NCBI GenBank assembly: GCA_002482505.1
Contig: DLGD01000014.1
Span: 15,174 to 79,173, forward strand
Direction: 5' to 3'
Length of the DNA stretch: 64,000 bases
Source: Christensenella sp. UBA7703
GTDB taxonomy: Bacteria; Bacillota; Clostridia; Christensenellales; CAG-138
The position numbers and the translations under genes are program-made. The notes beneath the pieces were generated by a model. The model did no database searches. It saw only the letters and a program-made list of their open reading frames with translations, and was not told the DNA's origin. This document shows, one piece after another, positions 16,019 to 24,568 of this stretch; position 1 is the first letter of the stretch; every line of letters begins with the position of its first letter.

Positions 16019-19000
16019 TTGACGCCAGGCATGGATCACAACCCAATATTGAACCTACTCGATTCCGCGACGGATTACCAGCGCATGCGTTTGGCGCTGG
16101 AGGGGGGCAAAGGCCCGGTCGCGGCTTTTGGCGTTGCCGCAAACGCAAAGGCGCACCTCTGCGCCTCGCTCGCGCGGACGCGACAGGTGCTGTTTGTGAC
16201 CGCGACGGATGTTACCGCCGCGCAATTGCACGAGAGCGCGCGCCTCTTTGGCGTGCGCGCGGAGCTGTTTTTGCCACGCGAAACGCCGCTGGTCTATGTC
16301 CACGCCGCCTCCGGCGAGAACCGCAGCGCGCGCATCTCTGCGCTTTCCGCGCTGCTTTCCGGCGAGCCCTGCGTGGTTGCGGCGAGTGCCGCCGCGCTCC
16401 TGCAGGCGCTTGCGCCAAAAGGCGCGTTCGCAAGCAGCCAGCTTTCGCTCTCGGTTGGCGACACGCTAGAGCCCAGATCGCTTGTCGAGCGGCTGGTTTC
16501 GGCGGGCTACGAGCGTGTGGAGATGGTCGAAGGGCGCGGACAGTGCGCCGCGCGCGGAGACCTTGTGGACGTGTTTGCGCCGGGCGAGGAATACCCCGTG
16601 CGCATCGAGTTCTTTGGCGACGAGATCGACCAGATGCGCACCTTTGACGCGGTTTCCCAGCGGAGCGTGGAGCAGATTTCAACCATTGTGATCCGCCCGG
16701 CGCTGGAGACCCCGCAACCCAAAGAGCTCACGCAAAAAGCGCTCAAGCGTATCGCAGGGCGCGCAGGCTTGAGCGATCAGGAAGACGCGTGGAGCGAAGG
16801 CATCGCGAGCGTCGGCGGAGACGTGCTCCTGCCGCTGCTCTATAAAAAAACAGAAACGCTCTTGGACTATCTGCGCGAGGACGCGATTCTCATCGTGGAC
16901 GAAGCGCTGCTCATCGACGAGGCGCTGCGTACCGAGCAGCTCCGCTTTGCCGAGACGGTCAAGGCGATGCTGGAACGCGATGAGGGCGTGCCGGAACAGG
17001 GCGCGCTGGAGCGCGGAGCAAACGAGACGCTGGAGCGGCTGCACACGGGCAGAACCGCGCTGTTTTACGCGCTCTCGCGCACGCATCCGCAGTTTTCCCC
17101 GCGTGAGATTGTGAACCTCGAATCACGTGGCGCGCCGCAGTTCATGGGTGCGTTTGACGAGATTGCGCGCGAGATCAAGCGCCTGAATCAGCAGGGCGAA
17201 AAGACGGTCATCTACGCGGGTGAGCAGACGGAAGAGCTGCTGCAAAACCTTGCGGACTATGACGCACATGCAGTCGCAATGAGCGAATTGCCGACGGAGC
17301 TGCCAGCGGGAAAGACACTGATCTTGCCGGGGCAGTTGGCGCGCGGATTTTCCTATCCGCAGCTCAAGCTGAATATCTTCTGCGAATTCGAAATAACGGG
17401 GCGCACGGAGCGCGCGGTGAAGAAGACCCGCGCCAAGAAGCACCTTTCGTTCTCCGAGCTTTCCGTGGGTGACTATATCGTTCACGAAACGCACGGCATT
17501 GGTCGGTTTGTCAAGGTTGAACCGCTGACGGTACAGGGCAACACCAAGGATTATCTCTTAATTGAATATCGCGGCGGGGACAGGCTCTATATCCCGACCG
17601 ACCAGCTCGACCGCGTGCAAAAGTACGTCGGCGGCGGCGAAGAGGAGACGGGCCCGCAGCTGAGCAAACTCGGCGGGGCGGAGTGGACCAACCGTGTCAA
17701 TAAGGCAAAGAGCGCGGCAAAGAAGCTCGCCTTTGACCTTGCGGCGCTGTACGCGGAACGCGCAAGCGCGCAGGGCTTTGCGTTTTCGAAGGACACCGCC
17801 TGGCAGAGAACGTTTGAAGAGCGGTTCCCGTATGAACTCACGCCCGACCAGAAGCAGAGTATGGAGGAGATCAAGGCGGATATGCAGCAGATCCGCCCGA
17901 TGGACCGCCTTCTCTGCGGCGACGTTGGCTACGGCAAGACGGAGCTTGCGCTGCGGGCGATCTTCAAGGCGATTCAGGACGGCAAACAGGCGGCGTTGCT
18001 GGTGCCGACCACGATTTTAGCCCAGCAGCACTACAACACGATGTGCTCGCGCTTTGCCGATTTTCCGGTGAAGGCCGCGTGCCTTTCTCGCTTCCAAACC
18101 GCGAAAGAACGGGAGGCGATCAAGGAAGCCCTCGCAAAAGGGCAGGTTGACGTGGTCGTCGGCACCCATGCGCTGCTGGCAAAGGACGTGAAATATAAGG
18201 CGCTGGGTTTGCTGGTCATCGACGAGGAACATCGCTTTGGCGTGAACCACAAAGAGCAGATCAAGGCAATGAAAAAATCGGTCGATGTGCTTACGCTGAC
18301 CGCAACGCCGATTCCGAGAACGCTGAACCTCTCTATGACGGGCATACGCGACATCAGCGTCATCGAAACCCCGCCGGAGGCGCGCTATCCCGTCCAGACC
18401 TATGTCATGGAGCACTCCGACGCGCTGGTGAAGGATGCGCTTTCCCGCGAGTTGGCACGAAAAGGGCAGGCGTATGTGGTTTCCAATCGCGTGATCAGCA
18501 TGGAGCAAACCATGCGCAAACTCGAATCCCTCGTGCCGGAAGCGCGGATTACCATCGCACACGGCCAGATGGGCGAAAACCAGCTGGAAAACGCGATGCT
18601 GGATTTTTTAGAGCAGCGATATGACATTCTGCTTTGCTCGACGATCATCGAAAGCGGGCTTGACATCGGCAACGCAAACACCATGATCGTGCTGGAGGCA
18701 GACAAGATGGGGCTGGCTCAGCTCTATCAGCTGCGCGGGCGCGTCGGGCGATCCAACCGAATCGGATATGCGTATTTTACCGTGCAATCCGGGCGCGTGA
18801 TGAACGAAAAAGCGGCAAAAAGATTGATGGCGATCCGCGAATTCACGCAGTTTGGCGCGGGGTTCCAGCTTGCCATGCGCGATTTGGAGATTCGCGGGGC
18901 TGGGTCACTGCTCGGCGCAGAGCAGCACGGGCATATCACCGACGTTGGTTATGAATACTATGTCAAGCTCATCCGCCGCGCGGTGGACGAGCAACAGGGT

Positions 19001-19483
19001 AAGAACCTCGAACCCGTCACGGAGAGCAGTGTCGATATCCCGATCGATGCGCACATTCCGCATGACTATGTGCCGAGCGAGCTCATGCGACTCAAGGCAT
19101 ATCGCAGAATTGCGGAGATCGACGGCGCGGAGAGCATGATGGACGTGACGGAAGAGTTCATCGACCGTTATGGCGAACCGCCGGAGAGCGTGACAAACCT
19201 CATGCGCATCTCCGAGGTGAAGGCATACGCTTCGCATGCATTCATCGAGAGTGTGACGGTGCGGGATGGAGAAGCGCGCCTGCGCTTCTCGCAAAACGCG
19301 CGCCTGGATGGCGGGAAACTCATCTCCGCTGTCTCCGGTTTTGAGGGAGCACGGCTGATTGCAAGCGATCCGCCCGCCATCGAAATACGGCAGAAAAACG
19401 CCAGTGCGGAGGCAATCACCGGCAAACTGCCACAATTCCTTTACACAATTGTTCGTTGCGTAGACAACGACGCGGGCATATAA
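16019..19483 (+). CDS. mfd: Transcription-repair coupling factor Mfd
   Basis: Mfd displaces stalled RNA polymerase and recruits UvrA. The 1154-aa protein has all parts: UvrB-like N-terminus (about 1-300), RNA polymerase-interacting domain (about 470-550, LSVGDYIVHETHGIGRF), a RecG-type motor with Walker A GDVGYGKTE, DEEH box (DEEHRFG), TATPIPRTLN and the QLRGRVGRS motif, and a C-terminal regulatory domain after about residue 990. The likely start is TTG at 16019, because GGGGGA lies just upstream; the first ATG, at 16031, would be too far from it. Confidence 0.96.
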   Translation: MTPGMDHNPILNLLDSATDYQRMRLALEGGKGPVAAFGVAANAKAHLCASLARTRQVLFVTATDVTAAQLHESARLFGVRAELFLPRETPLVYVHAASGENRSARISALSALLSGEPCVVAASAAALLQALAPKGAFASSQLSLSVGDTLEPRSLVERLVSAGYERVEMVEGRGQCAARGDLVDVFAPGEEYPVRIEFFGDEIDQMRTFDAVSQRSVEQISTIVIRPALETPQPKELTQKALKRIAGRAGLSDQEDAWSEGIASVGGDVLLPLLYKKTETLLDYLREDAILIVDEALLIDEALRTEQLRFAETVKAMLERDEGVPEQGALERGANETLERLHTGRTALFYALSRTHPQFSPREIVNLESRGAPQFMGAFDEIAREIKRLNQQGEKTVIYAGEQTEELLQNLADYDAHAVAMSELPTELPAGKTLILPGQLARGFSYPQLKLNIFCEFEITGRTERAVKKTRAKKHLSFSELSVGDYIVHETHGIGRFVKVEPLTVQGNTKDYLLIEYRGGDRLYIPTDQLDRVQKYVGGGEEETGPQLSKLGGAEWTNRVNKAKSAAKKLAFDLAALYAERASAQGFAFSKDTAWQRTFEERFPYELTPDQKQSMEEIKADMQQIRPMDRLLCGDVGYGKTELALRAIFKAIQDGKQAALLVPTTILAQQHYNTMCSRFADFPVKAACLSRFQTAKEREAIKEALAKGQVDVVVGTHALLAKDVKYKALGLLVIDEEHRFGVNHKEQIKAMKKSVDVLTLTATPIPRTLNLSMTGIRDISVIETPPEARYPVQTYVMEHSDALVKDALSRELARKGQAYVVSNRVISMEQTMRKLESLVPEARITIAHGQMGENQLENAMLDFLEQRYDILLCSTIIESGLDIGNANTMIVLEADKMGLAQLYQLRGRVGRSNRIGYAYFTVQSGRVMNEKAAKRLMAIREFTQFGAGFQLAMRDLEIRGAGSLLGAEQHGHITDVGYEYYVKLIRRAVDEQQGKNLEPVTESSVDIPIDAHIPHDYVPSELMRLKAYRRIAEIDGAESMMDVTEEFIDRYGEPPESVTNLMRISEVKAYASHAFIESVTVRDGEARLRFSQNARLDGGKLISAVSGFEGARLIASDPPAIEIRQKNASAEAITGKLPQFLYTIVRCVDNDAGI

Positions 19484-19591
19484 TGGGAAAAGCGGCATAG
19501 GAGATCCGTCTGACACGGTTCTTGTTATGCAAAGCTCTATTTTCATTTCCACTGCGCAGAAGCGCTGAATAAATAAGGGAGAAAATCAAGC

Positions 19592-21049
19592 ATGTTGAAC
19601 AACACCTGGAAAAAAGCGCTCTCCGCGCTGATAGCGGTCGCTCTGACGCTGTCGTTTGCGGCCTGCGGAAAAGGCGCAAACAACGCCAGCCCCTCCAACG
19701 CAACGTCTTCCAACGCGGCTGCCGATCCTGATCGGGACGCAATCGCCGTTCAAGTTGGCGACAAATACACCATTACCAAAGGCGAGATTGCGGATCAGTA
19801 TGACTATATGGTCTCCATGTATTCCGCCTATGGCATGAGCGCACCGACCACGGACGAGGACATCGAAGCCATGCAGGACAACGTGGTCTCCTCTCTCGTG
19901 ACGGAAAAGATCAAGCTTTACGAAGCGGATCAGCTCGGCATCACCCTCACCGACGAACAGAAGGCAGAGGTTGAAAAGCAGGTTGATGAGCAGATGACAT
20001 CCTATACGGATAGCTTCCGCGAGCAGGCAAAGCAGGAAGGCGCGGCCGATGTGGAAGCGCGTGCACTGGAGATCTTCCAGGAGCAGATCGATGCAGCCGG
20101 CATGGAGCTTGACGTGGACGGATTCCGCAACTTCATGGCGGAGCGTTACACCGAAGAGGCCATCAAGGAAGCTTTGAAGGCGGAAGTGACCAAGGGCGTC
20201 ACCGCGACGGATGAAGAAATCCAGACGTATTTTGACGACCTGCTCAAGAGCCAGAAGGAAACCTACACCACAACGCCGGCCGACTTTGGCTACGCGGCGG
20301 AAGATTTCCAGATGAACGGCGGAGACCCGATGCTCTATACGCCGGAAGGTTATGTGCGCGTGCGCTCCATTTCCATTTCGCCCGCGGGTGAAGTCTCCGC
20401 GGACTACACCGCACTCAAGGATGAACTGACCGCGATTGAGACGAAATACGGCACGGCGGCGCTCTCTGCGCTGGCCGACAAATATGCCGCGAAGAACGCG
20501 GCGGCAACCGACACGAGCATCAACGTCACCACCGGCGAAATCGAAGGCGGCGCGGAGATGGTGAGCGACTACATCACCAAGAAGGCTGCTGCGGACGCGC
20601 TGTATGAAGAGTTCATCAAGGATGCGCGTGAAAAGGCAAACGAAGCGCTTGCTTCTTTGGAAGCGGGCACGAGCTTTGAAGATGTGCTCAAGAAATACGG
20701 CGAAGACACGATGTATACCCAGTATCCGACCTTTGTGGACACGGGCCTTCTGATGTATGTCGGCGGAGCGGACACCACCTGGAACGAAGAGCTCGTCAAA
20801 GCGGTTGGCCTGCTCAAGAACGGCGAACATACCGGCGTTATCCTCGTGGACGATGTGTTCTACATCCTCCAGTTGGTCGGCAGCGAGCCCGCGGGCGAGA
20901 AAACGCTTACGGATGCGCATGACGATATCAAGGCCGCTGTGATCACCAAGAACAGCGACACGCTCTGGGGAACGCAGATTGAAACCTGGCAGAACGACAC
21001 CAAGATCGTGAAGTATTTTGAGGATGTGTATCGCAGCATCGGGAAATAA
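19592..21049 (+). CDS. PrsA/SurA-like foldase lipoprotein
   Basis: The 485-aa product has a lipoprotein signal ending FAAC (Cys25). A SurA-N-like helical domain follows (about residues 55-210: a VGDKYTITKGEIADQYDYM start, then long charged helices), then a peptidyl-prolyl isomerase-like region with the helical stretch AREKANEALASLEAGTSFED and VGLLKNGEHTGVILVDDVFYILQL. It should help fold exported proteins at the outer membrane face. The parvulin domain looks stretched, so isomerase activity is uncertain. The position behind mfd matches other Clostridia. A TATAAT (19480-19485) with TTGCGT 17 nt upstream lies inside the end of mfd. Confidence 0.82.
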   Translation: MLNNTWKKALSALIAVALTLSFAACGKGANNASPSNATSSNAAADPDRDAIAVQVGDKYTITKGEIADQYDYMVSMYSAYGMSAPTTDEDIEAMQDNVVSSLVTEKIKLYEADQLGITLTDEQKAEVEKQVDEQMTSYTDSFREQAKQEGAADVEARALEIFQEQIDAAGMELDVDGFRNFMAERYTEEAIKEALKAEVTKGVTATDEEIQTYFDDLLKSQKETYTTTPADFGYAAEDFQMNGGDPMLYTPEGYVRVRSISISPAGEVSADYTALKDELTAIETKYGTAALSALADKYAAKNAAATDTSINVTTGEIEGGAEMVSDYITKKAAADALYEEFIKDAREKANEALASLEAGTSFEDVLKKYGEDTMYTQYPTFVDTGLLMYVGGADTTWNEELVKAVGLLKNGEHTGVILVDDVFYILQLVGSEPAGEKTLTDAHDDIKAAVITKNSDTLWGTQIETWQNDTKIVKYFEDVYRSIGK

Positions 21050-21065
21050 CCGTTGTGACGCGAGG

Positions 21066-21097
21066 GGGGCTGTCCAGAAATGGACAGCTCCTTTTTT
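21066..21097 (+). terminator. Terminator of the mfd-foldase unit
   Basis: GGGGCTGTCCA, GAAA loop, TGGACAGCTCC, then six T. Confidence 0.88.
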
Positions 21098-21292
21098 GTG
21101 TGAGCATCGGCAGGTGATGAGCGCGGGCGGATGGAATGCGGGCGGATAACATCCGCCCGCGTCGCTCCAACCACACGTTTTCTTGTTCCAAGGCATTTTC
21201 ATCCGTCCGCGGCCCCAAAACGGCAAAGGGTTGTCCTGCTTGACAGCCGTCATAGTTGTAAAGTTTGCATTCTGTAAAAGACACCAACAGAA

Positions 21293-21430
21293 AAAAGAAT
21301 CACAGTAAATTTACTTGTCGTTTCTGCAGATTGCAGCTGATTTTTGTATTATATGCGATAGAAGTGTTGCAAGGCATGCTGTTTCCCGTCGTGATGATTT
21401 ATCAAAAGAATCACAGTAAATTTACTTGTC
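21293..21430 (+). promoter_or_regulatory. Duplicated palindromic operator and promoter of the rubredoxin gene
   Basis: A 27-nt sequence occurs twice, at 21293-21319 and 21404-21430, starting points 111 bp apart. Each copy centres on the perfect 12-bp palindrome AGTAAATTTACT (21304-21315 and 21415-21426). The second copy runs into TTGTCT (21426-21431), which with a 17-nt spacer and TATATT (21449-21454) makes a good promoter for the gene at 21545. A repressor bound there would cover the -35. I cannot name the regulator. The rest of 21098-21292 shows nothing else. Confidence 0.65.
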
Positions 21431-21544
21431 TTTACAATTGGTATTTGCTATATTGAAACCAGAACGAAACTGCCGAGACGCATCCTAGTATATGAAGGAA
21501 CGGCTAGCTGGTTCAATTCATTCAAGCAGGAGGTAATGTGTAGT

Positions 21545-21700
21545 ATGAAGTATGAGTGCGTTTGCGGTTATGTATATGATCCCGAGGTTGGCGATCCGGA
21601 TAGCGGCATTGCCCCAGGCACCGCGTTTGAAGATCTGCCCGAAGATTGGGTTTGCCCCGTCTGCGGAATGGACAAGGAAGCCTTCACGGCCATTGCATAA
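21545..21700 (+). CDS. Rubredoxin
   Basis: This 51-aa redox protein carries one iron in a Cys4 site. The two knuckles are CVCGYVYDPEVGDPDSGI (Cys5, Cys7 spacing CxCG) and DLPEDWVCPVCGMDKEAF. The first knuckle has CxC instead of the usual CxxC, which is unusual: in this reading the ligands would be Cys5 and Cys7. Rubredoxins carry electrons to oxygen- or peroxide-reducing enzymes in anaerobes. GGAGGT lies 12 nt upstream of the ATG. It is alone in its transcript, behind the twin operator. Confidence 0.93.
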   Translation: MKYECVCGYVYDPEVGDPDSGIAPGTAFEDLPEDWVCPVCGMDKEAFTAIA

Positions 21701-21722
21701 CAGAAAAGAACTATTGCAACAA

Positions 21723-21752
21723 ACAACGCTCCGGTTTTACCGGAGCGTTGTT
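21723..21752 (+). terminator. Convergent terminator
   Basis: ACAACGCTCCGG, TTTTA, CCGGAGCGTTGT, a 12-bp stem. Both strands continue with T-rich sequence, so it likely ends both rubredoxin and the opposing lipoprotein gene. Confidence 0.75.
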
Positions 21753-21800
21753 CTGTTTCTTGCGTAGGATGTCCCTGCTTTTTCTTACAGTATCGGAACG

Positions 21801-22892
21801 CTATTTAAATTCCGGTTGCGTTCTTTCATAGAGCGCGGTATACAGCGCCTTGATGCCGTCGATGATTCTTGGGCCTGCGCGCGTGATCAGAGCGGGGTCT
21901 ATGTAGTAGACACGGTTGTTTTTCACCGCGTCAACGGTTACCCATTCGCTGCGGGAGAGAATCTCTGCCGTCCCGCTCATCGCAGCGCTGCCTGCATCCG
22001 GCGAGGTTTCGGTTGCATCCGGCGTGGCTGCCGGATCGGGGGTTGCATTCGGGTCGGGCGTGCTTGGCGCGATCTCTTTGGTGGCGGTCAGGATGATGTC
22101 CGGCGAGCGCCCGACCACCTGATCCTGCGTGACGCTGAGAAGCCCGGTTTGGTCCTCAAACTCGTTGTGATAGCCTACGAGCGTGATCAGCGAGGAGAAG
22201 ATATTGCCGCTGCCATACGTAGTCATTCCCTTTGCCATCGGGGTCAGTTCGAGATAGACGGTGTCCGATTGCGCGGAGATCTTTGCCTGCATGGCGGCAA
22301 TCGACGTCACAAGCTCTGAAACGAGCGCGTTTGCCTCCGTGTTGTGGTTGGTGAGGGTACCAAGAAGCGTGATTGCGCCATACATATTATTCACGTCTGT
22401 CACGTTGGTGACGGCGATGGTGACACCCGCGTTTTTCAGCGCGTCTACCAGCTTGGTATCTGCCGCGTCCTCCGGTCCCATGACGACAAGCTGCGGCTCG
22501 CGCAGCAATAGCACATCCGGGTCGTTTTTGCCGTTTGCCGTGGCATACGGAAGGAGGTTAACCTCCGCCGGATAGTCGCAGTTGATCGAACGGCCGACGA
22601 CGTTCGCGCCCGCACCGATGGCGTAGAGAATTTCGCAATCCCCGGGGTCAAGCACGACAATGCGCTCCGGATACGCGCTCAGGCGGATTTGGTTGCCCGC
22701 CATATCCGTCACATCCACTAGGTATGTGCCGGAGGACGGATCTGACACGGCGCTGCTCGGTACAAAGTCCGAGGCAACGCTGGGAGAGCCGTCTTCCACG
22801 GGCACGGGGGAAGGAAGCGCGCAGGCCGCCATCGAAAGCGCGAAAACGAGCGCAAGCGTGAGAGAGAGCGCGGACTTGGTTCGGTTGGTCAT
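21801..22892 (-). CDS. ABC transporter substrate-binding lipoprotein, BtuF/FecB-like
   Basis: The 363-aa precursor has a lipobox MAAC (Cys24). The mature part starts VDVTDMAGNQIRLSAYPERIVVLDPGDCEILYAIGAG, the pattern of class III binding proteins for cobalamin, heme and siderophores. It has the long backbone helix and ends VYYIDPALITRAGPRIIDGIKALYTAL. An insert near residues 295-325 is a Thr/Pro/Asp repeat. No permease or ATPase gene is adjacent, so its partner must be elsewhere. The start at 22892 is chosen for GGAAAGGA upstream. The substrate is not determinable here. Confidence 0.85.
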   Translation of the reverse strand: MTNRTKSALSLTLALVFALSMAACALPSPVPVEDGSPSVASDFVPSSAVSDPSSGTYLVDVTDMAGNQIRLSAYPERIVVLDPGDCEILYAIGAGANVVGRSINCDYPAEVNLLPYATANGKNDPDVLLLREPQLVVMGPEDAADTKLVDALKNAGVTIAVTNVTDVNNMYGAITLLGTLTNHNTEANALVSELVTSIAAMQAKISAQSDTVYLELTPMAKGMTTYGSGNIFSSLITLVGYHNEFEDQTGLLSVTQDQVVGRSPDIILTATKEIAPSTPDPNATPDPAATPDATETSPDAGSAAMSGTAEILSRSEWVTVDAVKNNRVYYIDPALITRAGPRIIDGIKALYTALYERTQPEFK

Positions 22893-22995
22893 GGTTGGGA
22901 ATTCCTTTCCTGCCGATGCGCGACGCGGGGGATGAAGGCAAACACAAAACATCTGTGCGTGCGCCGCGCGGATATTGGTCGTGAAAACTGGCTAC

Positions 22996-23025
22996 AGTAT
23001 AGCACCGTATTTGGCAGAGGGTCAA
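22996..23025 (-). promoter_or_regulatory. Promoter of the orphan binding protein
   Basis: TTGACC (23025-23020), 18-nt spacer, TATACT (23001-22996). The about 100-nt leader shows no riboswitch I recognise. The remainder of the 416-nt gap to 23308 shows no convincing gene or plus-strand promoter. Confidence 0.6.
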
Positions 23026-23308
23026 TTGAGGCAGAGCTGGGAGGGGGGAGCGCCGTTTTTGCGGCAATACGCAGGAATCGTTACTGGTATTCCTTAAAAA
23101 GTCTTGCAGAATTGATTAAAACGCAATATTTCATGGAATAGATTGCTTTAAGCGCCGAACCAGTGTGAAGACTGTTTACGGATTCGTAGCAGGAAGTTCA
23201 CACAATTGCGCCGTGCGCTGTACGCGTGGGAGAAAAAGGAGTAAGATAAAGCAGGCAAGAATGATTTTGCACAACTGAATGAATCGCGCAAGAAGGGATT
23301 GAACCGGC

Positions 23309-24271
23309 ATGAAAAAGAAGTATCCCATTGACGAGCATCTCAAACTCACGCTCAACGGAACAACGCTCGATTTCCGCATCCGCGGCATGCAGGAGGAAAA
23401 CCCTGTGCTGCTGTTTCTGCACGGCGGGCCTGGCGTTTGCGACCGGCATTTTGTGCTGGAGGATCAAGCGCCGCTGACGGACATCTGCACGCTTGTTTGT
23501 TTCGATCAGCGTGGCGCAGGGAAGAGCTACACCCGCGCGCAGGCGGCAGAGCACATGGATATGGAGCTGGTGTTGGGGGACGCGATTGCCGCGATCGACT
23601 GGCTGAGAGAGCGCTTTCATCAGGAAAAGATCTATCTTGCGGGGCACAGCTACGGCAGCTTTCTTGGGGTCACGCTCTGCACGCGCGTGCCTGAAAAGAT
23701 TGCGGCCTATATCGGCACGGGCCAGCTCGCAAACGGGGCGGAGAACGAGCGCATCTCGTATGAGTTTGTGCTGGGTGAGGCGACGAAAAAAGGGGATAAA
23801 AAGGCGCTCGAAGTGCTTGCGCGCATCGGCGCGCCGGTCGACGGGTTCTACCGTTCTCTGGATGATCTCACCGTGCAGCGAAACCTGATGACGAAGTTTG
23901 GCGGAGCCGCGCACGGCAAGAAGGAGGGCATGATCTCGTCGATGGTATTGCCCATTTTGCGCTCGCCGGAATATGCGCTTTTCGACATCGCAGGCTATGC
24001 AAAGGGGGCTTACTACAACCTCCGTGAACTCTGGCGCGAGGTGATCACCTGCAAGTTTGACCAGACGGTCAAACAACTGGACGTTCCTGTCTTCATCACA
24101 CAAGGACGGCACGACCAAAATACGCCTCCAGAGATTGCGAAGCCGTGGTTTGACGCGCTGGAAGCGCCAAAGAAGGAATGGATTTGGTTTGAAGAGAGCG
24201 CGCATTCGCCCATCCGAGAAGAGAAGGAAAAATGGAATCAAACCATCCGATCCCGCGTGTTCGGGAAATAA
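23309..24271 (+). CDS. Alpha/beta hydrolase, proline iminopeptidase-like
   Basis: The 320-aa protein has the oxyanion signature LFLHGGPG near residue 38, FDQRGAGKS, the nucleophile elbow GHSYGS (Ser114), a likely acid in ITQGRHDQNTP and the catalytic His in EESAHSP. This layout (HGGPG plus DQRGxGxS) is that of prolyl iminopeptidases and related hydrolases. The cap region (about 135-245) is diverged, so the true substrate may differ. It is transcribed alone, with a terminator at 24281. Confidence 0.88.
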   Translation: MKKKYPIDEHLKLTLNGTTLDFRIRGMQEENPVLLFLHGGPGVCDRHFVLEDQAPLTDICTLVCFDQRGAGKSYTRAQAAEHMDMELVLGDAIAAIDWLRERFHQEKIYLAGHSYGSFLGVTLCTRVPEKIAAYIGTGQLANGAENERISYEFVLGEATKKGDKKALEVLARIGAPVDGFYRSLDDLTVQRNLMTKFGGAAHGKKEGMISSMVLPILRSPEYALFDIAGYAKGAYYNLRELWREVITCKFDQTVKQLDVPVFITQGRHDQNTPPEIAKPWFDALEAPKKEWIWFEESAHSPIREEKEKWNQTIRSRVFGK

Positions 24272-24280
24272 CGGCTCTTA

Positions 24281-24306
24281 CGGGGATGGAGATCATCCCC
24301 GCTTTT
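24281..24306 (+). terminator. Terminator after the hydrolase gene
   Basis: CGGGGATG, GAGAT loop, CATCCCCG, then CTTTTT. Confidence 0.82.
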
Positions 24307-24431
24307 TGTAGGCATTTTCGGAATATGAACAGAAAACACGTTCTGACGGTGAAATGAAAACACAAGTGGGGGAAAGACGATTATATTTGAAAGATTCTGA
24401 AAACAAATGTAGCGCGCTCTTTCCCTCATGC

Positions 24432-24450
24432 GTATCATTTGGTATGATAC
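24432..24450 (+). promoter_or_regulatory. Inverted repeat over a -10 upstream of ftsW
   Basis: GTATCAT, TTGGT, ATGATAC is a perfect 7-5-7 inverted repeat that contains TATGAT (24443-24448). A weak TTTCCC lies 17 nt upstream of that hexamer. It could be a repressor site at the ftsW promoter. Confidence 0.4.
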
Positions 24451-24568
24451 ACGATGCACCAATGTGGCGCATTGCCGCAATTCTGCCCCGGCGGGGTGTG
24501 GCGGTGACTGGCAAGCGGAGGTTTCCTCTGCCGGTTCTCAAAAAATATGCGATAGATTTGGAGAGAGC

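Noticed and set aside
19586..21253. Minus-strand frame of 555 codons
   Set aside because: Antisense to the foldase lipoprotein and reads through its terminator.
22893..23000. Possible cobalamin riboswitch before the BtuF-like gene
   Set aside because: No GCCACTG B12 box in the leader.
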